Of a stretch of 64,000 nucleotides of DNA, positions 12,906 to 23,795 are shown one piece after another. A program made the translations under genes and the position numbers. The notes below the pieces were generated by a model that saw nothing but the letters and a program-made list of their open reading frames with translations, was not told where the DNA came from and searched no databases. Numbering within the stretch: position 1 is the stretch's first letter; every line of letters starts with the position of its first letter. Source of the stretch: Pseudorasbora parva (Eukaryota; Chordata; Actinopteri; Cypriniformes; Gobionidae); assembly GCF_024679245.1 (NCBI RefSeq), contig NC_090184.1, positions 10,585,733-10,649,732 of the forward strand, in the 5' to 3' direction.

Positions 12906-12990
12906 ATTCTAAGTTTCAGTGGCGCAGTCACTAAAGTGCACGGCTAATGGATTGTTGTTTTGATGAGATCAACAAGAGTTCAAATCCTCC
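12906..12990 (+). repeat. tRNA-like SINE head or tRNA-derived fragment
   Basis: AGTGGCGCAGTCACTAAAGTG at 12917 resembles a pol III A box, and GAGTTCAAATCCT at 12976-12988 resembles the B box (consensus GGTTCGAATCC) at tRNA-like spacing. The arms do not fold into a convincing functional tRNA and there is no clear anticodon stem, so I call it tRNA-derived rather than a gene. Confidence 0.35.
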
Positions 12991-13484
12991 TTTTGCAGAA
13001 GTCGCTCTTTTTCTCATCACATCGGAAAGGCATTTACTTTAAACAAAAAAATAAGAAAATGTTCTAAATGTGCAAATAAAGGGCCTAACAAAATTTTTAA
13101 TAATAAAAGCATTTATTGGCTAGGGTTAGGGGTAGGTGTAGGGTGGGCTTTTATTGTCCCTTTAAAGTGCATTCATTTAATAATAATAAAAAAAAAAAAA
13201 TTATAAAAAAAAAAAAATGATTGCATCCTGTTAATGTACTTAGGTGCAAATAGTAGCCGATGTATCTGTCTAAATAAAGTATAAATTACATTTACAAATC
13301 CAAAAATTATTTGTAGTAGAACACATTTACAATTTATTATTGACTCATATAGAGTTCATATAGAGGTGTATGTTTTGGATGATGTTTTTGTTGCAGCCCC
13401 ACTTGCCCTTACAGACAGACATACAGACGCAGCTGCATTTACATAATAATATTTAGCATTTGAAAATGTTCTTATTGTGTACAT

Positions 13485-13705
13485 TGTGACATTGGCCTCA
13501 AGGCGAGTAGAGGTTTAAGCTGCCATAAAACACAACCACAAGAGAGGTGGGTCTACAGAAATTATTTAATTTTGCCAAGAACATAGCCATTTAAACTGGA
13601 ACTTAGGTTCTTCCGGTTGTTGGGTGTCCGTGGTGGCTTTGTTCCCCACATATGTTTCTACGCTAGACCACCTTAAAGTGGGAACACAGAACAGAAGAAA
13701 TGCTT
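13485..13705 (-). repeat. LTR-like direct repeat, copy 1 (3' side)
   Basis: Shares with 17514-17740, in the same orientation: TGTGACA-type start, CCTCAAGGC, GGTTTAAGCTGCCA, AAAACACAA, AAGAGAGGTGGG, GTTCCCCACAT and CTAG-CCACCTTAA. Numerous substitutions indicate age. Confidence 0.65.
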
Positions 13706-13782
13706 ATCTCTGTCTTTTTGCTCTTCAGCTGGTTTCCCTCTAGGCCACTCTATGATTTAGCACTGCATGCTTGGGGAGTCTA

Positions 13783-13985
13783 GGTGGAGATCCACTTGTC
13801 CGTGCAACACTTCTGTCACGCCGCGCTCTACTTTATTCCTATGGCTGACATCAAGCGACTTTAACGTGCCCACATAGCATTCCGGAAAGGCAGCGCTGCA
13901 TTTGAACCGTGAAAAGTGGATCTCCACAGTCTGTCCCCAGGACCATGCAACCTTTATTGAAGCAGATTTTCAGTTTTATGATGAC
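13783..13985. repeat. Internally deleted copy of the 21285-22499 element
   Basis: CTTTATTCCTATGG, GACATCAAGCGACTT, GCATTCCGG, GGCAGCGCTGCATTTGAACCG and AAAGTGGATCTCCAC match, in inverted orientation, 22030-22190 of the larger element. Only about 200 bp remains. Confidence 0.65.
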
Positions 13986-14879
13986 CTTAAGTTATTATGG
14001 TGACCATCATTGAGCTGTTCGTAGGTCCTTGTTTGGAGGGTAAGCAGATGGAAGTACTTATAACTGAGCACTTTTCCTTGCTGGGACCTACTCTTTGGTC
14101 CTGTGCTACCCCAGCTCTAGGTTGTTGCCTGGAGCAACGGACCACAGGCCCTCCTCCCTCCAGGGTGTTAACTTTACTTTGTGGTTTCCACTCTCAATGC
14201 CCCACTCTGAAGCCGAAGTACTGTAGATTCAAGAAACAACGGGTGAATCTTTGCAGTGGACATCCATTTCAGAGGAGGATGGTCAGTAATAAGGTTGAAT
14301 TCTCTCCTCAGCAGGTAATATCACAGTTTTTTCCTCAGGTGGGAAGACCTCTTAGCACTGTGAACTACAAAGTCATCAAGGTGCTGCTACATATTCTTGA
14401 TGGGGTTGAAAGATCTTGTCTATCGTTCTATGAAAAGTCAGTGGTGCCACATGGACCCCAAATGGTTAAAAATGGTAGAACCCGATACTAAAATAACCCC
14501 CCAGGAGTGGAGACTGCTGTCTTTTCCTTAGTCTGGTCAGTTAGGTACCTGCCATGACAGGTCCAGGGTGGATATGAAGCAGGCTGTCCCCAGGCCTTCA
14601 ATGAGCACATCAACTCTTGGGATTGGATAAGCATCAAAAGCACAAGATATTGCATTATTTTCTAAAATTATTGCAAAATATCACACTGCCATTGGGCTTG
14701 GAGACAATTGGACTTGACCATGCACTGTTGGGACTCTTCATATATTTAAATCCAATATCTTCTTTACTTCTTCATGGATGGCTTCTTGTTGGGCTTTTGG
14801 AATGCAATAGGGTTTCACCTCACTTTCTTACCGGGCTTCGTGGCTATGCCATTGAACACCACTGTTGCACCACTGTCCT

Positions 14880-15450
14880 GACAGTAAGGATAATACATCT
14901 GAGTGTTTACTTACCGTCTCCCATATAATTATTTGAATTGTAAAAAATCCTGTGGAGCTCTGTGATACTTCCCTGTTGTAGAAAAACACATAGGGCAGCA
15001 ACTGATCCCTGTTTTTCCTGTCCACCTCAACCAGTTTCTTAAACATTTGCATTAAGGTCTGATTAACCAACCTGTCTGTTTGTGTATTAAAAACAGAGGT
15101 ACAAATCTGGCTCACCTTTAAAAGTTTACACATCTCTTTCAGAACGTTGGGCATGGAGCAGGTACCCCGGTCTGTTAAAATCTTCTCTGCAATGCCCACT
15201 CGACTAAAAAAACGTCTCACTGGCCACCACTTTCGCAGTTGCTGCCCGTAGGAGTATGGCCTCTGAATACCGGGGTGGCGTAATCCAGGATTACCAAAAT
15301 ATAACAGTGGCCCCTGCTGGATTTTGGCAATGGCCCCATGCAGGATGCCCATAGCAATTTTTTGAAGGAATCTAGAAAATGGGCAAAGTAATCAATGGAT
15401 TGCGATAGATTAACTTTGGGCTGGTCTTCTGGCAGGTTGCACACTCTATG
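14880..15450 (-). pseudogene. Gypsy-type integrase fragment
   Basis: On the minus strand: GPLPKSSRGHCYILVILDYAT, then in another frame FSRVGIAEKILTDRGT, LKEMCKLLKVSQI, TSVFNTQTDRLV and LLPYVFFYNREVSQSSTGF. These match the catalytic core of Ty3/gypsy integrase (D-D-35-E): the Asp of LTDRGT and the NTQTD stretch are visible, but the usual His and the Glu region (normally HPQTDGLVERF) are altered, and a frameshift separates the halves near 15220-15350. Dead. It supports the gypsy call for 13485-17740. Confidence 0.8.
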
Positions 15451-16197
15451 CAGGAATTTTATATCGCTTTCTACACCTCTGGCCAGTAAAACCTCCTAAG
15501 TATATTCATATGTCTTCTTTTTTCCCAGATGGGCACCCAATACTTTGGATATATAGGGTTTATGTACCAACAGCTGTTCAACAACCGCATCTTCAATCTT
15601 AATGACTTCCTACTGTAAGGTATTTTTATCGACCAAAAATAAGTGGATAGGTTAGTTCACTTACCCTCTCCAGTAATTGGTCATCAACACTCTTGATGCT
15701 TCTCCAAGCCTGCTCGGTTAGGGCCTTGTAGCTGAGCTGTGCCAAATTGCGCTGGCTGGTCACGTTCCATTACTTGGAGGTCACTGCATGTGTATCAAAG
15801 GGAACTAGATCTATAAAATAGATAGTTGATATACCATTATCAGCACTGAGGTAGATTCAGCTCTCGTTATGTCTGAGAGAATAAATGCACTGTTAATATA
15901 GGTCAGTTTTTGCTTTTAGTTTCGTTTTCAGGGAATAATTGATTGGGGATTGAGACTCTTTCACCGATATAACTCTCATGCACAGTTTGCAGATTGCAGT
16001 TATCTATGGGCTCACCATTTGGGTGAGCTATATCTGAGACATAACATTTTTCTTCATCACCAACACCACTTTTGCTATGCACAATAATACTAACGGCCCA
16101 TTCTGGGTAGGTCATGATTATTAAAAGTACATGCATGGAAATGTTGGGCACATGCACAGAGGCTAGGCCCATAGTGGGCCTAGATGGCCTCCTTTAA

Positions 16198-16340
16198 AGG
16201 GATAGTTCACCTAAAAAAATAAAAATTACCCCATGATTTACTCACCCTCAAGCCATCCTAGGTGTTAATTACTTTCTTCTTTCAGCCCAAAATTTGAAGC
16301 CAAAAAAGTGCATTGTATTTGTCTGTAAGAAGAATGTTGT
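16198..16340 (+). repeat. GGGATAGTTCACC MITE family fragment
   Basis: TTTAAAGGGATAGTTCACCT, then CCCCATGATTTACTCACCCTCAAGCCATCC, is the left part of a ubiquitous fish repeat with a TTAA at its edge (16194-16197). The right end is missing. Confidence 0.6.
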
Positions 16341-16344
16341 AAAC

Positions 16345-17100
16345 ACTAGGGGTGTCGAAATTATTCGTTTCTAAAAATGCATCGTGATGCAGATAGGGAC
16401 GATTTGTTATCGTTTCACTAATAAACCATAACCGGTTATAATTTACTGCTTAGTTTTTGCCATAATTTGTCACATATGTGCTTTGTCGCGGTAGCGTACA
16501 TTAGCAGAGGGAGACGAGATGCAAGTGAGAGTAATTAAAAATGCTCCAACTACTTTAAAAGCTGACATCTGGGCACATTTCTGCTTTTATTAACAACCTG
16601 GTAAGCATGACCTGGAGAACACACATGCTGTGTGTAAATCAAAGCCATCTGATTTATCAAAACAATTTAATTTACACTGGCACATAAATGTATCTCTCCA
16701 AAACAGATATAAATCCGATCTTCAATTCCCACACTATATGCAAATTTAATGGAGTTCATGTCACTAAAAACAACAGATATGGGCTGCATTTTATTGATCA
16801 GCAGCTAATTCAAAATCAAAGACTGCAATATGAGCGAGTGCGGGAACAGCAGTGGTAAGATCATTCAGTTTCTTCACTTTTAATAAATACGATTGTATGT
16901 TGAGCCTCTATGAGCCTCTATATTTACTTTCGGTAGTTTGTGCGCTGGCTTGATGAATATACGCAGCTGCTCGTATGTGGCGATGCATGCTTCAGTAGTG
17001 CTGTCATTTCAGGCTATAACATGTCATATAGCCCATAACAAGCTCTCACGTGTTAATTTTTGGTTGCAAGGAGTAAAATTTACATATGTGGTTTCAACAA
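16345..17100 (+). mobile_element. hAT transposon relic
   Basis: The left terminus CTAGGGGTGTCGAAATTATT resembles hAT ends; the right terminus was not found, so the end given is approximate. A BED-type N-terminal transposase fragment at about 16540-16650 gives the family. It lies inside the gypsy element. Confidence 0.5.
16540..16650 (+). pseudogene. hAT transposase N-terminus (BED-type start)
   Basis: The plus-strand frame reads APTTLKADIWAHFCFY, a stop codon, then QPGKHDLENTHAVCKSK. This resembles the BED zinc-finger entry of hAT transposases (W..F.f, ...K..H.vC). The stop and the missing second Cys and His pair make it non-functional. Confidence 0.55.
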
Positions 17101-17184
17101 CCAGATGCATTTATACTTTAGTTTTGACTGTATGTGGCCCAGACCAGCTCCTGGAGTAGCTTTTAGTTTTTGTGTATTTGTTCT

Positions 17185-17508
17185 AAATGCTCCTGTTGTC
17201 TTTTGTGCCCAGACTCGAGTTTTGTTTGATACATTAAAGAAGGGTGTTTTCTGTGATCGTCTCAAATATTTTCAGGTAGACTTCCACAACATCCTCTGGA
17301 GTCTGCTTAGTGAGGTCCTGCCCTCAGTCTAGGGTGCCTCTGGCTTCTTTATACATGTTCTTAACTGATAGTGCTTAGGGCACTTAGCTCCTTCCTTTGT
17401 TTGGCATGGTTGGTCAGCAAGGCATTAATTGCATCTTCCATTTTGTCCTTCTCTGTGTATAGTTTCGTGGCAAACTCAAGCACTGACCGCAAATGCCCAC
17501 ATTCTCTA
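17185..17508 (-). pseudogene. Gypsy-type gag remnant
   Basis: The minus strand just inside the upstream LTR reads LRSVLEFATKLYTEKDKMED and AINALLTNHAKQRKEL, stop, then in a shifted frame KQTPEDVVEVYLKIFETIT, close to the gag motif recalled from fish gypsy elements (D-x-V-E-x-Y-L-x-x-F-E). Several stops. No nucleocapsid zinc knuckle is seen. Confidence 0.55.
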
Positions 17509-17513
17509 CCATG

Positions 17514-17740
17514 TGTGACACGGGCCTCAAGGCAAGGAAAGGTTTAAGCTGCCACAAAACACAAGTACAAGAGAGGTGGGAGCAAGGATACATTTTATTT
17601 TATTTAGCCAAGGACATAGGAATTTTAAACTTAGGAACTTGTGTTCTTTCTGGTCTGGGGTATCAGTGATGGCATTGTTCCCCACATCTGTTTTAATGCT
17701 AGGCCACCTTAATGGGGGAAGGCGGAACAAAGGAAAGGCA
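17514..17740 (-). repeat. LTR-like direct repeat, copy 2 (5' side)
   Basis: Partner of 13485-13705 in direct orientation; see that entry for shared blocks. Homology fades after the CACCTTAA block near 17715. Confidence 0.65.
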
Positions 17741-17814
17741 AAGTTGTTAAAGAAGACATGGCAAGGATAACTGTTGCAAAGCTAACTGTTTCTAATATCG
17801 GATTGTCACAAAAT

Positions 17815-18015
17815 ACATGTTGCTCTCAGATTTTGGCAGTAGTTTGTCTTAATACTCAATATTATTGACTGAACTGCACTGACACTATTGGAGAGACAAA
17901 CTGAGCTGGATGATCTGCATTTTTTGCATGCTTTATAGATGAATTGAACTAATTTTATAATTGAACTGAACTGAATCAATATTTAACTGACATAGTCTCT
18001 ACTTAGTCTAGACAA
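17815..18015 (+). repeat. LINE 3'-UTR fragment
   Basis: ATTGACTGAACTGCACTGACACTATTGG and AAACTGAGCTGGATGATCTGC resemble 54500-54600 and the 3' UTR of the minus-strand LINE at 55680-56978. Non-coding. Confidence 0.5.
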
Positions 18016-18022
18016 GACTCTT

Positions 18023-18841
18023 AAGCCCCATTCGCACGGGACTAGTATTATCTGGGGACCTCTGGTAATTTGTAATAATGGCCATTTCTGTATTTTATAA
18101 AGTAAAAATTCCCCCGCAAATTACCTACCATTAGCTGAACAACGAGGTCCTGCGATAATAGTAGTCCCGTGCGAATCGACATCTCTGTGATTTGGCCAGG
18201 ATTAGGCGGATCGTATATAATTTGCATGCTTTTTTTCTTCCTGTGAGCATTTCTATCTTTATGTTTCAAGAAAAATAAAGTCTGCATTCATAATGCGCGC
18301 CGTTATTAATTTCCGTGCAGCCGCGCCCACACGGATTATGCTTTCACTTTAGAATGAGTATCGATTTGGGAGTAATCTGATTGAATGGTGTGTTTAATAT
18401 TAACATCAATACTTTTCTTAATGAAAAACATAACAGAACAGTACAGTACAGTGACAAGCTTGTTTAAATAGGCGCTTTTACATTTAGTTTTGAAACTGAA
18501 TCTTCGGCCGTATATTGTCAGCTTCTCACTCGTGATAAATGAAATCTGACTCCTGCCACTGGTCTGAGCTCAGTTCATGGCGTCTGTTCGCTAACTGAAC
18601 GAAATTATGTTTATTTATTAGACTACTGTAAAATCAAAACGATATCGATGCCTGTTTATGATTTCATACAGCGAAATAATGAAGTCTTGACATTATATCC
18701 GGGAGAAGTCAGTAAATTCGAGTAAAATCACAGGCTTGCTTATCCCGTGCGAATGCGCCACGCGAAACTCAGATGTGGGGGAGTCATTTCTAAATCACAG
18801 AGGTCCCTAGATAATACTAATCCCGCGCGAATAGTGCTTTA
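18023..18841. mobile_element. TIR element with CATTCGCACGGGA ends
   Basis: AAGCCCCATTCGCACGGGAC then TAGTATTATCTGGGGACCTC at 18023 is inverted at the right end as GAGGTCCCTAGATAATACTA and TCCCGCGCGAATAGTGCTTT. A second internal pair (GTCCCGTGCGAAT at 18163, CCCGTGCGAATGCGCC at 18744) makes it multiply folded. No transposase. TTA lies left and TAG right, so the target duplication is unclear. Confidence 0.65.
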
Positions 18842-18844
18842 GTC

Positions 18845-19402
18845 TTGACACGGCATCCTCAATAAACCCGTATTTAATAATAGCTTAATCAACATGTCAT
18901 CCTCATTTAACCCTTCTCTGGCGTGATGCCTCCAATCTTTCGAATATTCAGATCTAATAAAACTTCTGACCTGTAAGGTTGCCAGAACAATAATAATACA
19001 CTGTTTGTTAATTGGCCAGAGGAGAACTGGCACATTAACTGAGCCTGGTTTCTCCCAAGGTTTATTATTCTCCATTATGCCACATGATGGAGTTTTGGTT
19101 CCTTGCCACTGTCGCCTTTGGCTTGGCTTGTTTTGTTGAGGACACTCAAATTTAAACTAAATATCCAGATAAATGTAATTACTAAGCTAAGTTAACTTAA
19201 TTAACTAAATTACTGATCTGCCCACATTTTCACTATGTGACAATTGAAATGAGCTAGATGACATCACCGTTTTCACCAGAGCGGCTGTACAGCCGAATCA
19301 AATTCTGTTGCATTATTTTCCTGTTAACACTGTGAAGCTGCTTTGAAACAATCAGCATTGTAAAAAGTGCTATATAAATAAAGCTGACTTGACTTGACTT
19401 CA
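18845..19402 (+). repeat. LINE 3' UTR and tail
   Basis: GAGCCTGGTTTCTCCCAAGG, TTTTGGTTCCTTGCCACTGT and AAGCTGCTTTGAAACAATC lead to AGTGCTATATAAATAAAGC and a GACTT-repeat tail. This is the same 3' end found inverted at 23291 and 55680, so it is a 5'-truncated copy of that LINE family. Confidence 0.65.
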
Positions 19403-19424
19403 GTGGAACAATTACATTTGTCTT

Positions 19425-19562
19425 TTTTTTAAAGCTGCTTTAAAGCAGAATCAATTCTGTTTGCACCATTGATCATTATTTTCCTGTTTAACACTGTAAA
19501 GCTGCTTTGAAGCAATCTTTATTGTATAAAGCACTATATAAATAAAAGTGACTTGAGTTGAG
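19425..19562 (+). repeat. Second, shorter copy of the same LINE 3' tail
   Basis: AACACTGTAAAGCTGCTTTG then AGCACTATATAAATAAAAGT repeats the tail just upstream, in tandem orientation. Confidence 0.6.
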
Positions 19563-19564
19563 TT

Positions 19565-20437
19565 TCAATTAAACATTTAATTACATTACGGTCATTCAAA
19601 TCAAAATGAGTGCAATTTAACTATGCATGTACACATTAAATATATTGCATCATATTTGTATGCAAGTTATTAGTAGTTAAAGACACCTTATATGAAGTAG
19701 GATTGGTAGAGAAGACAAAAAATATGGCAAGAAAATAATAACGGAATCAGGAAAGTACCCAAACAAGACTTAAAATCACATAAAGTGTATCAACTGCTAG
19801 GTCATGACTCAAAAGAAAAGGGGTGTCTACAATTTGGCAAATGTTAAGTGTATCGCAATGGTTCTTTTTCAAATTAGTATGTGATATTATTGCTTTTAAC
19901 CTCTATTATGTTAACATTACCTGCCATTGAATTATCGTTAGGTTTTGGCAAGATTTTTAGAAATATGGCATTACCCACAACAGGTACTCAAAACAATGGC
20001 TAAATAGCTATTGTACTCTTGTCTTATAGTTGGGAGACCAAGGTGATGTTACGGTTAAAGTAAAATTGTTTCATAGGTGGAGCAAGTTTTTGTCAATAAT
20101 GACTTGTTGTTTCTTCATGATTCACCAATGCATTTTCTAAATAATGTGCACTGGTAAATCATATATACAAGTGTAGTAAATAAAAATGAATAAAACACTT
20201 ACTATAAAGGTAAAATATGTGGATTAGAGCACTTATTTAGAGAGAAGGCTTAATTTGAAAGCATTGATGGTCTCCTTAAAATATGAATTAAATAGACTTT
20301 ATCTAGCTTTTTCAGAAGACTTCTTTGAACATAGTGAGCTCTAAAACTGTTTTCTGGATAAACACAAATAGTTTTCTCCTAGATTAGACACTTACCATGC
20401 AGTTGTCTTGAATACTTTTGTTGTCCTTGAAAACAAG

Positions 20438-20474
<37 letters not shown>

Positions 20475-21280
20475 TCTAGTTTGTTTAAACTGAATTAACC
20501 TAACCAACTACAATTGTAGTTACATTTTTACATTTACATTTTTTACATTTACATTTTCAAATACATTTGTATAACCCTAACCATATGTGTATCCTCAAGT
20601 TACACTTAAAACACTCTTCTTCCTATTTTGTAATGGGCTTGAAGCATCTCAAACCTCCAAATATCTACAAAGTGGCTGTGCAAGTTCGTGCACCAGTCAA
20701 ACCATGCGGGATAATAAATGGCTCAATTACACAATAACTTAATAATCTGCTAACAAGGAAAGTCCAGGATAGAAAACACTGAATAGCCTTCTGGCTGAGC
20801 TAGATCTATCAACAGCAACATTTTATTCTTATCATCTCTTGCACTATTTTTTCCCTGCTGTTTCTGGCTAATAATGTTCTTAAGGATGGAATGATGGTGG
20901 GTAAAATTGATTTAATTAATTTTCCCTTGCTGAATAGAGATTGGTTTACAAATTGAGCCATACTAAGGTAATTCTATTAATGGTTAGTTTAAAAGGACGA
21001 AAGAGGTGACTCTAGGAGCGGCAGTTTAATTTTTATGTAAGATGATAACGTGAGATAATAAAGTGAATTGAGTCATAAAGAGAGTGGAATGAAGGTCAGG
21101 TAATAAGCAAGTGAAACCTATCGCAAGCTGTAAATGTATTCAAACGTGTATTGCTTGTTTAACAGTGCCATTGAAACAAGTATATAAATGCATAAATTAT
21201 TATGGCATTAAATGCATAAATTAATATTTAGTGTTGGATAGGGCTATATGTAATTCAACATGCTTGCCTGTAACATCTTC
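19565..21280. other. Gene-free AT-rich interval
   Basis: Nothing recognisable apart from a TA microsatellite (20441-20472) and ACATTTACATT-type simple sequence near 20520-20565. Confidence 0.5.
20441..20472. repeat. (TA)n microsatellite
   Basis: About 32 bp of TA dinucleotides. Confidence 0.9.
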
Positions 21281-21284
21281 TTAA

Positions 21285-22499
21285 AGGGGGGGGTGAAACA
21301 CTCAGTTTTAGTGAATCTCATGTCAATCTTGAGTACCTATAGAGTAGTATTGCATCCTTCATATCTCCGAAAAGTCTTTAGTTTTATTATATTTATAAAT
21401 TAAATATGGGCTGTACTGTGTCTTTCCGGAAAAAAACGAGCGCCTTCAGGCGTATCGTGTGGGCGGAGCTAAAGAATGACAAGCGTGCAAAGCGGTGACG
21501 TGTGACGGTGACTTTCTCCTCAAGCATGGAGAAACTCATGGCTATCGAGCTCAGCTAATACCGATAATGTTCCAGAATCATTCGGAGGCTGAAATTAATT
21601 GAACAGGAGAAACAGCAACACAGGACATCCGTCTCTGTGGTATGTACTGAATTTAGTGGCCTGTCAACATTTTTGTGTCTTTACTCACAGTTTATGAGGA
21701 TATGATTCGGTTTATGGACTATTGTATGTGATTAAACCTTAGCAGTAGCAAGCAAAACGGTTTTGCACGTCAGACTAGTGTAACGTTATACATAGAACAA
21801 CAATAGAGTAACCGTTAGCACATTTGAATGACGAAGCACGCGATCGTGTTGTTTACTGATGTTTACTCACGCGACGAGCCAACAGCATAGACATTTGAAG
21901 CAGTTTTACTCACCGGCTGCTTCCAAAGCAGGACCGAACCTTTATCGCTGGGACCGCTCCGTCAAAAACACACTTCTTTGGTATGATTTGGTAAAGTCCT
22001 GACAGCAGTGAACGGTGGAGATCCACTTTTGCGACGCGACTGAAGCAATGTTGTGAAGCTTCCCGTCATTTCTGCGTTCAAAACGGTTCAAATGCAGCGC
22101 TGCCTTCCCGGAATGCTGTACTGAAGCGTTGAAGACGCTTGATGTCACCCATAGGAATAAAGTGGAGTGCGGCGCCTGGATCGACTGGATCTGCACCTGA
22201 GAGTGTTTATGGGCGTGCATTTCCTCTCTCGCTCTAGTCGCGTGCGCGGGCACCCTACCGGGAGAAGAGCCTGTACGGCTCATACAAGGACCTTCCGATC
22301 TATTAACGTCAACCCGAGCCATACTCGAAAAAAACTCTCCGAAACTTGTGAGAAACCGGAAGGAGTATTTTTAACACAGAAATACTCCATCAAACGTCCA
22401 ACGTTAGTTTTTGAAACTTTTTCTATATTTAGGATGGGAATCCAAGTCTTTAACAGTGTAAAAAGCTCAGTATGCATGAAACAGCATTTCACCCCCTCT
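21285..22499. mobile_element. TTAA-bounded TIR element, 1.2 kb
   Basis: The left end AGGGGGGGGTGAAACAC and right end GTTTCA/CATTTCACCCCCTCT are inverted; TTAA borders both (21281-21284, 22500-22503). The GC-rich centre carries a 127-codon minus-strand open frame (21942-22322) without a recognisable domain; its C-terminal half is echoed in the deleted copy at 13783. I recall this text as an abundant fish repeat. Superfamily is not assigned: TTAA suggests piggyBac-like targeting, but the tips read AGGG, not CCC. Confidence 0.65.
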
Positions 22500-22503
22500 T
22501 TAA

Positions 22504-22850
22504 AGCTACACTGTGTAACTTATTTAGTTTATTCTTAGCTTAAAACACTTAGTTCTTTCAAAAATATATGTGCTCATTAATGTATATTTACTTCTTTCAA
22601 GTAGTAAAGTATTTTCGTAAGTTTATAATATGCCATTGGAAAATACATACGAGTGAGGGGTTCGAATGCAGGTCGCCATGTTGCCTCTCCATCTTGAAAG
22701 TACATTAGCTAAAGGGGGACATACCCGTAAATTCAAGCTTTGCTTTTCGCGTTTTAACACTCGATGGCAGTCATAAACGAGGTCGAACTGGAAGCCATGT
22801 TAATCTTGGACTAAATAGGCCACGGTAGGAGTGGCCTATTTAGGACACTA
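22504..22850. repeat. Repeat beginning AGCTACACTGTGTAAC, with a 13-bp hairpin
   Basis: Starts directly at the TTAA that closes the previous element. At 22811-22843 CTAAATAGGCCAC and its exact complement flank a 7-nt loop. GGGGTTCGAATGC at 22659 looks like a pol III B box, but no A box or tRNA fold accompanies it. Confidence 0.45.
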
Positions 22851-23007
22851 ACGTTTATTCTTTGTCCAGTGTCTGTTGCTATCCAGCACTAAAACTAGAG
22901 TTGCTCCTCACACAAAGTCTTGTCAATGTGAGCATCAATTGTTGTTGCTGCCTCATCTCTTCCATTTCTTTACTGTATCTATATGGAAGTGTCATCATAA
23001 ACAATTT

Positions 23008-23075
23008 TGGGGGTAATGCATTACAAGTAACGCGATTTACATAATCAGATTACTTTTTCCAAGAGCACCCCATGC
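23008..23075. repeat. Repeat with GTAATGCATTACAAGTAACGC end
   Basis: GGGGTAATGCATTACAAGTA then ATAATCAGATTACTTTT is a widespread fish repeat terminus; only about 70 bp is visible. Confidence 0.45.
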
Positions 23076-23110
23076 TGGCCTCACAAACATCTCTTCTGGC
23101 CACAACATTT

Positions 23111-23170
23111 TCCCAGGAGATCTCCCATCCAGGTACTGACCAGGTTTGACCCTGCTTAGCTTCAGTGGGC
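23111..23170 (-). repeat. 5S rRNA-derived repeat fragment
   Basis: Reading the minus strand: GAAGCTAAGCAGGGTC, then CCTGGTCAGTACCTGGATGG and GAGATCTCCTGGGA. This follows the 3' half of vertebrate 5S rRNA (AAGCTAAGCAGGGTC, GGTTAGTACTTGGATGGGAG) with substitutions. The 5' half is absent and the flank at 23066-23110 is repeat-like, so it is a 5S-derived SINE or pseudogene, not a gene. Confidence 0.65.
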
Positions 23171-23290
23171 ATTTCTTTTTTTTAAAGTAAGGAATGAAAG
23201 AGTTGTCTGAAACATGGCGCCATTGTGATATTTTGTGACCATGTACTTTATAAGCCTACACTTTGCATTTTTAATGCTGGCGATTTGTCC

Positions 23291-23795
23291 AGTCACCTTT
23301 GTTTATATAGCGCTTTTTACAATACAGATTGTTTCAAAGCAGCTTTACAGTGATAACAGGAAAATAATGTTACAAAGTTTGTTTTAGCTGTACAGCAGCT
23401 CTAGAAGAAAATAGTCATAGTCCAGCTTAAGTAAGTTCAGTGATGGTTCATTTCTGTTGTGAAAATGTATTAATAGTTCATTTATCTATACAGCCGCTCT
23501 CGAGAAAAAAGTTGACATTGTCCAGCTCAGTTCAATTTTCATACAATGATGTCAATGCATGCAGATCAATATCATTGTTTAATATTTAGTGTCCCCAACT
23601 AAGCAAGCCAAAAGTCAAAGGCAACTGGCAAGGAACCAAAACATCATCAGGTGACCGAGTGGAGAAAAAATCCTTGCGTGAAACCAGGCTCAGTCAGGGC
23701 TACAGTTCTCCACTGGCCAAAGAACAAACAGTGTATAATTATGATTCAGGCAACATTTCAAGGCAGAAGTCAGTAAATTTGCTGGTCATAGATTT
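23291..23795 (-). repeat. LINE 3' UTR copy, minus strand
   Basis: Inverse of the 18845-19402 tail: AGTCACCTTTGTTTATATAG, GTTTCAAAGCAGCTTTACAG, AAGGAACCAAAACATCATC and GTGAAACCAGGCTCAGTC. 5'-truncated, no ORF. Confidence 0.65.

Larger units (their letters stand above)
10600..13480. other. Gene-free AT-rich interval with two repeat fragments
   Basis: No supportable gene. It holds a short MITE copy at 11684 and a tRNA-like repeat at 12906, each listed separately, and A- or T-rich runs near 12885 and 13190. Confidence 0.5.
13485..17740 (-). mobile_element. Degraded Ty3/gypsy-like LTR retrotransposon
   Basis: Two direct LTR-like copies lie at 13485-13705 and 17514-17740. Between them, on the minus strand, gag (17185-17508) lies next to the upstream LTR and integrase (14880-15450) nearer the other, the order expected for gypsy elements. 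Protease, RT and RNase H were not recognised, and a hAT relic and a MITE copy occupy 16.2-17.1 kb. The element is dead. Confidence 0.65.

Noticed and set aside
12906..12990. Functional tRNA gene
   Set aside because: Box-like motifs are present, but stems do not pair well; kept only as a tRNA-derived repeat.
13997..14491. 164-codon plus-strand open frame
   Set aside because: No recognisable domain; it lies antisense within the decayed gypsy element.
22655..22680. tRNA gene suggested by GGGGTTCGAATGC
   Set aside because: Only a B-box-like word; no A box at proper distance and no cloverleaf.
23111..23170. Functional 5S rRNA gene
   Set aside because: Only the 3' half is present and it carries substitutions.
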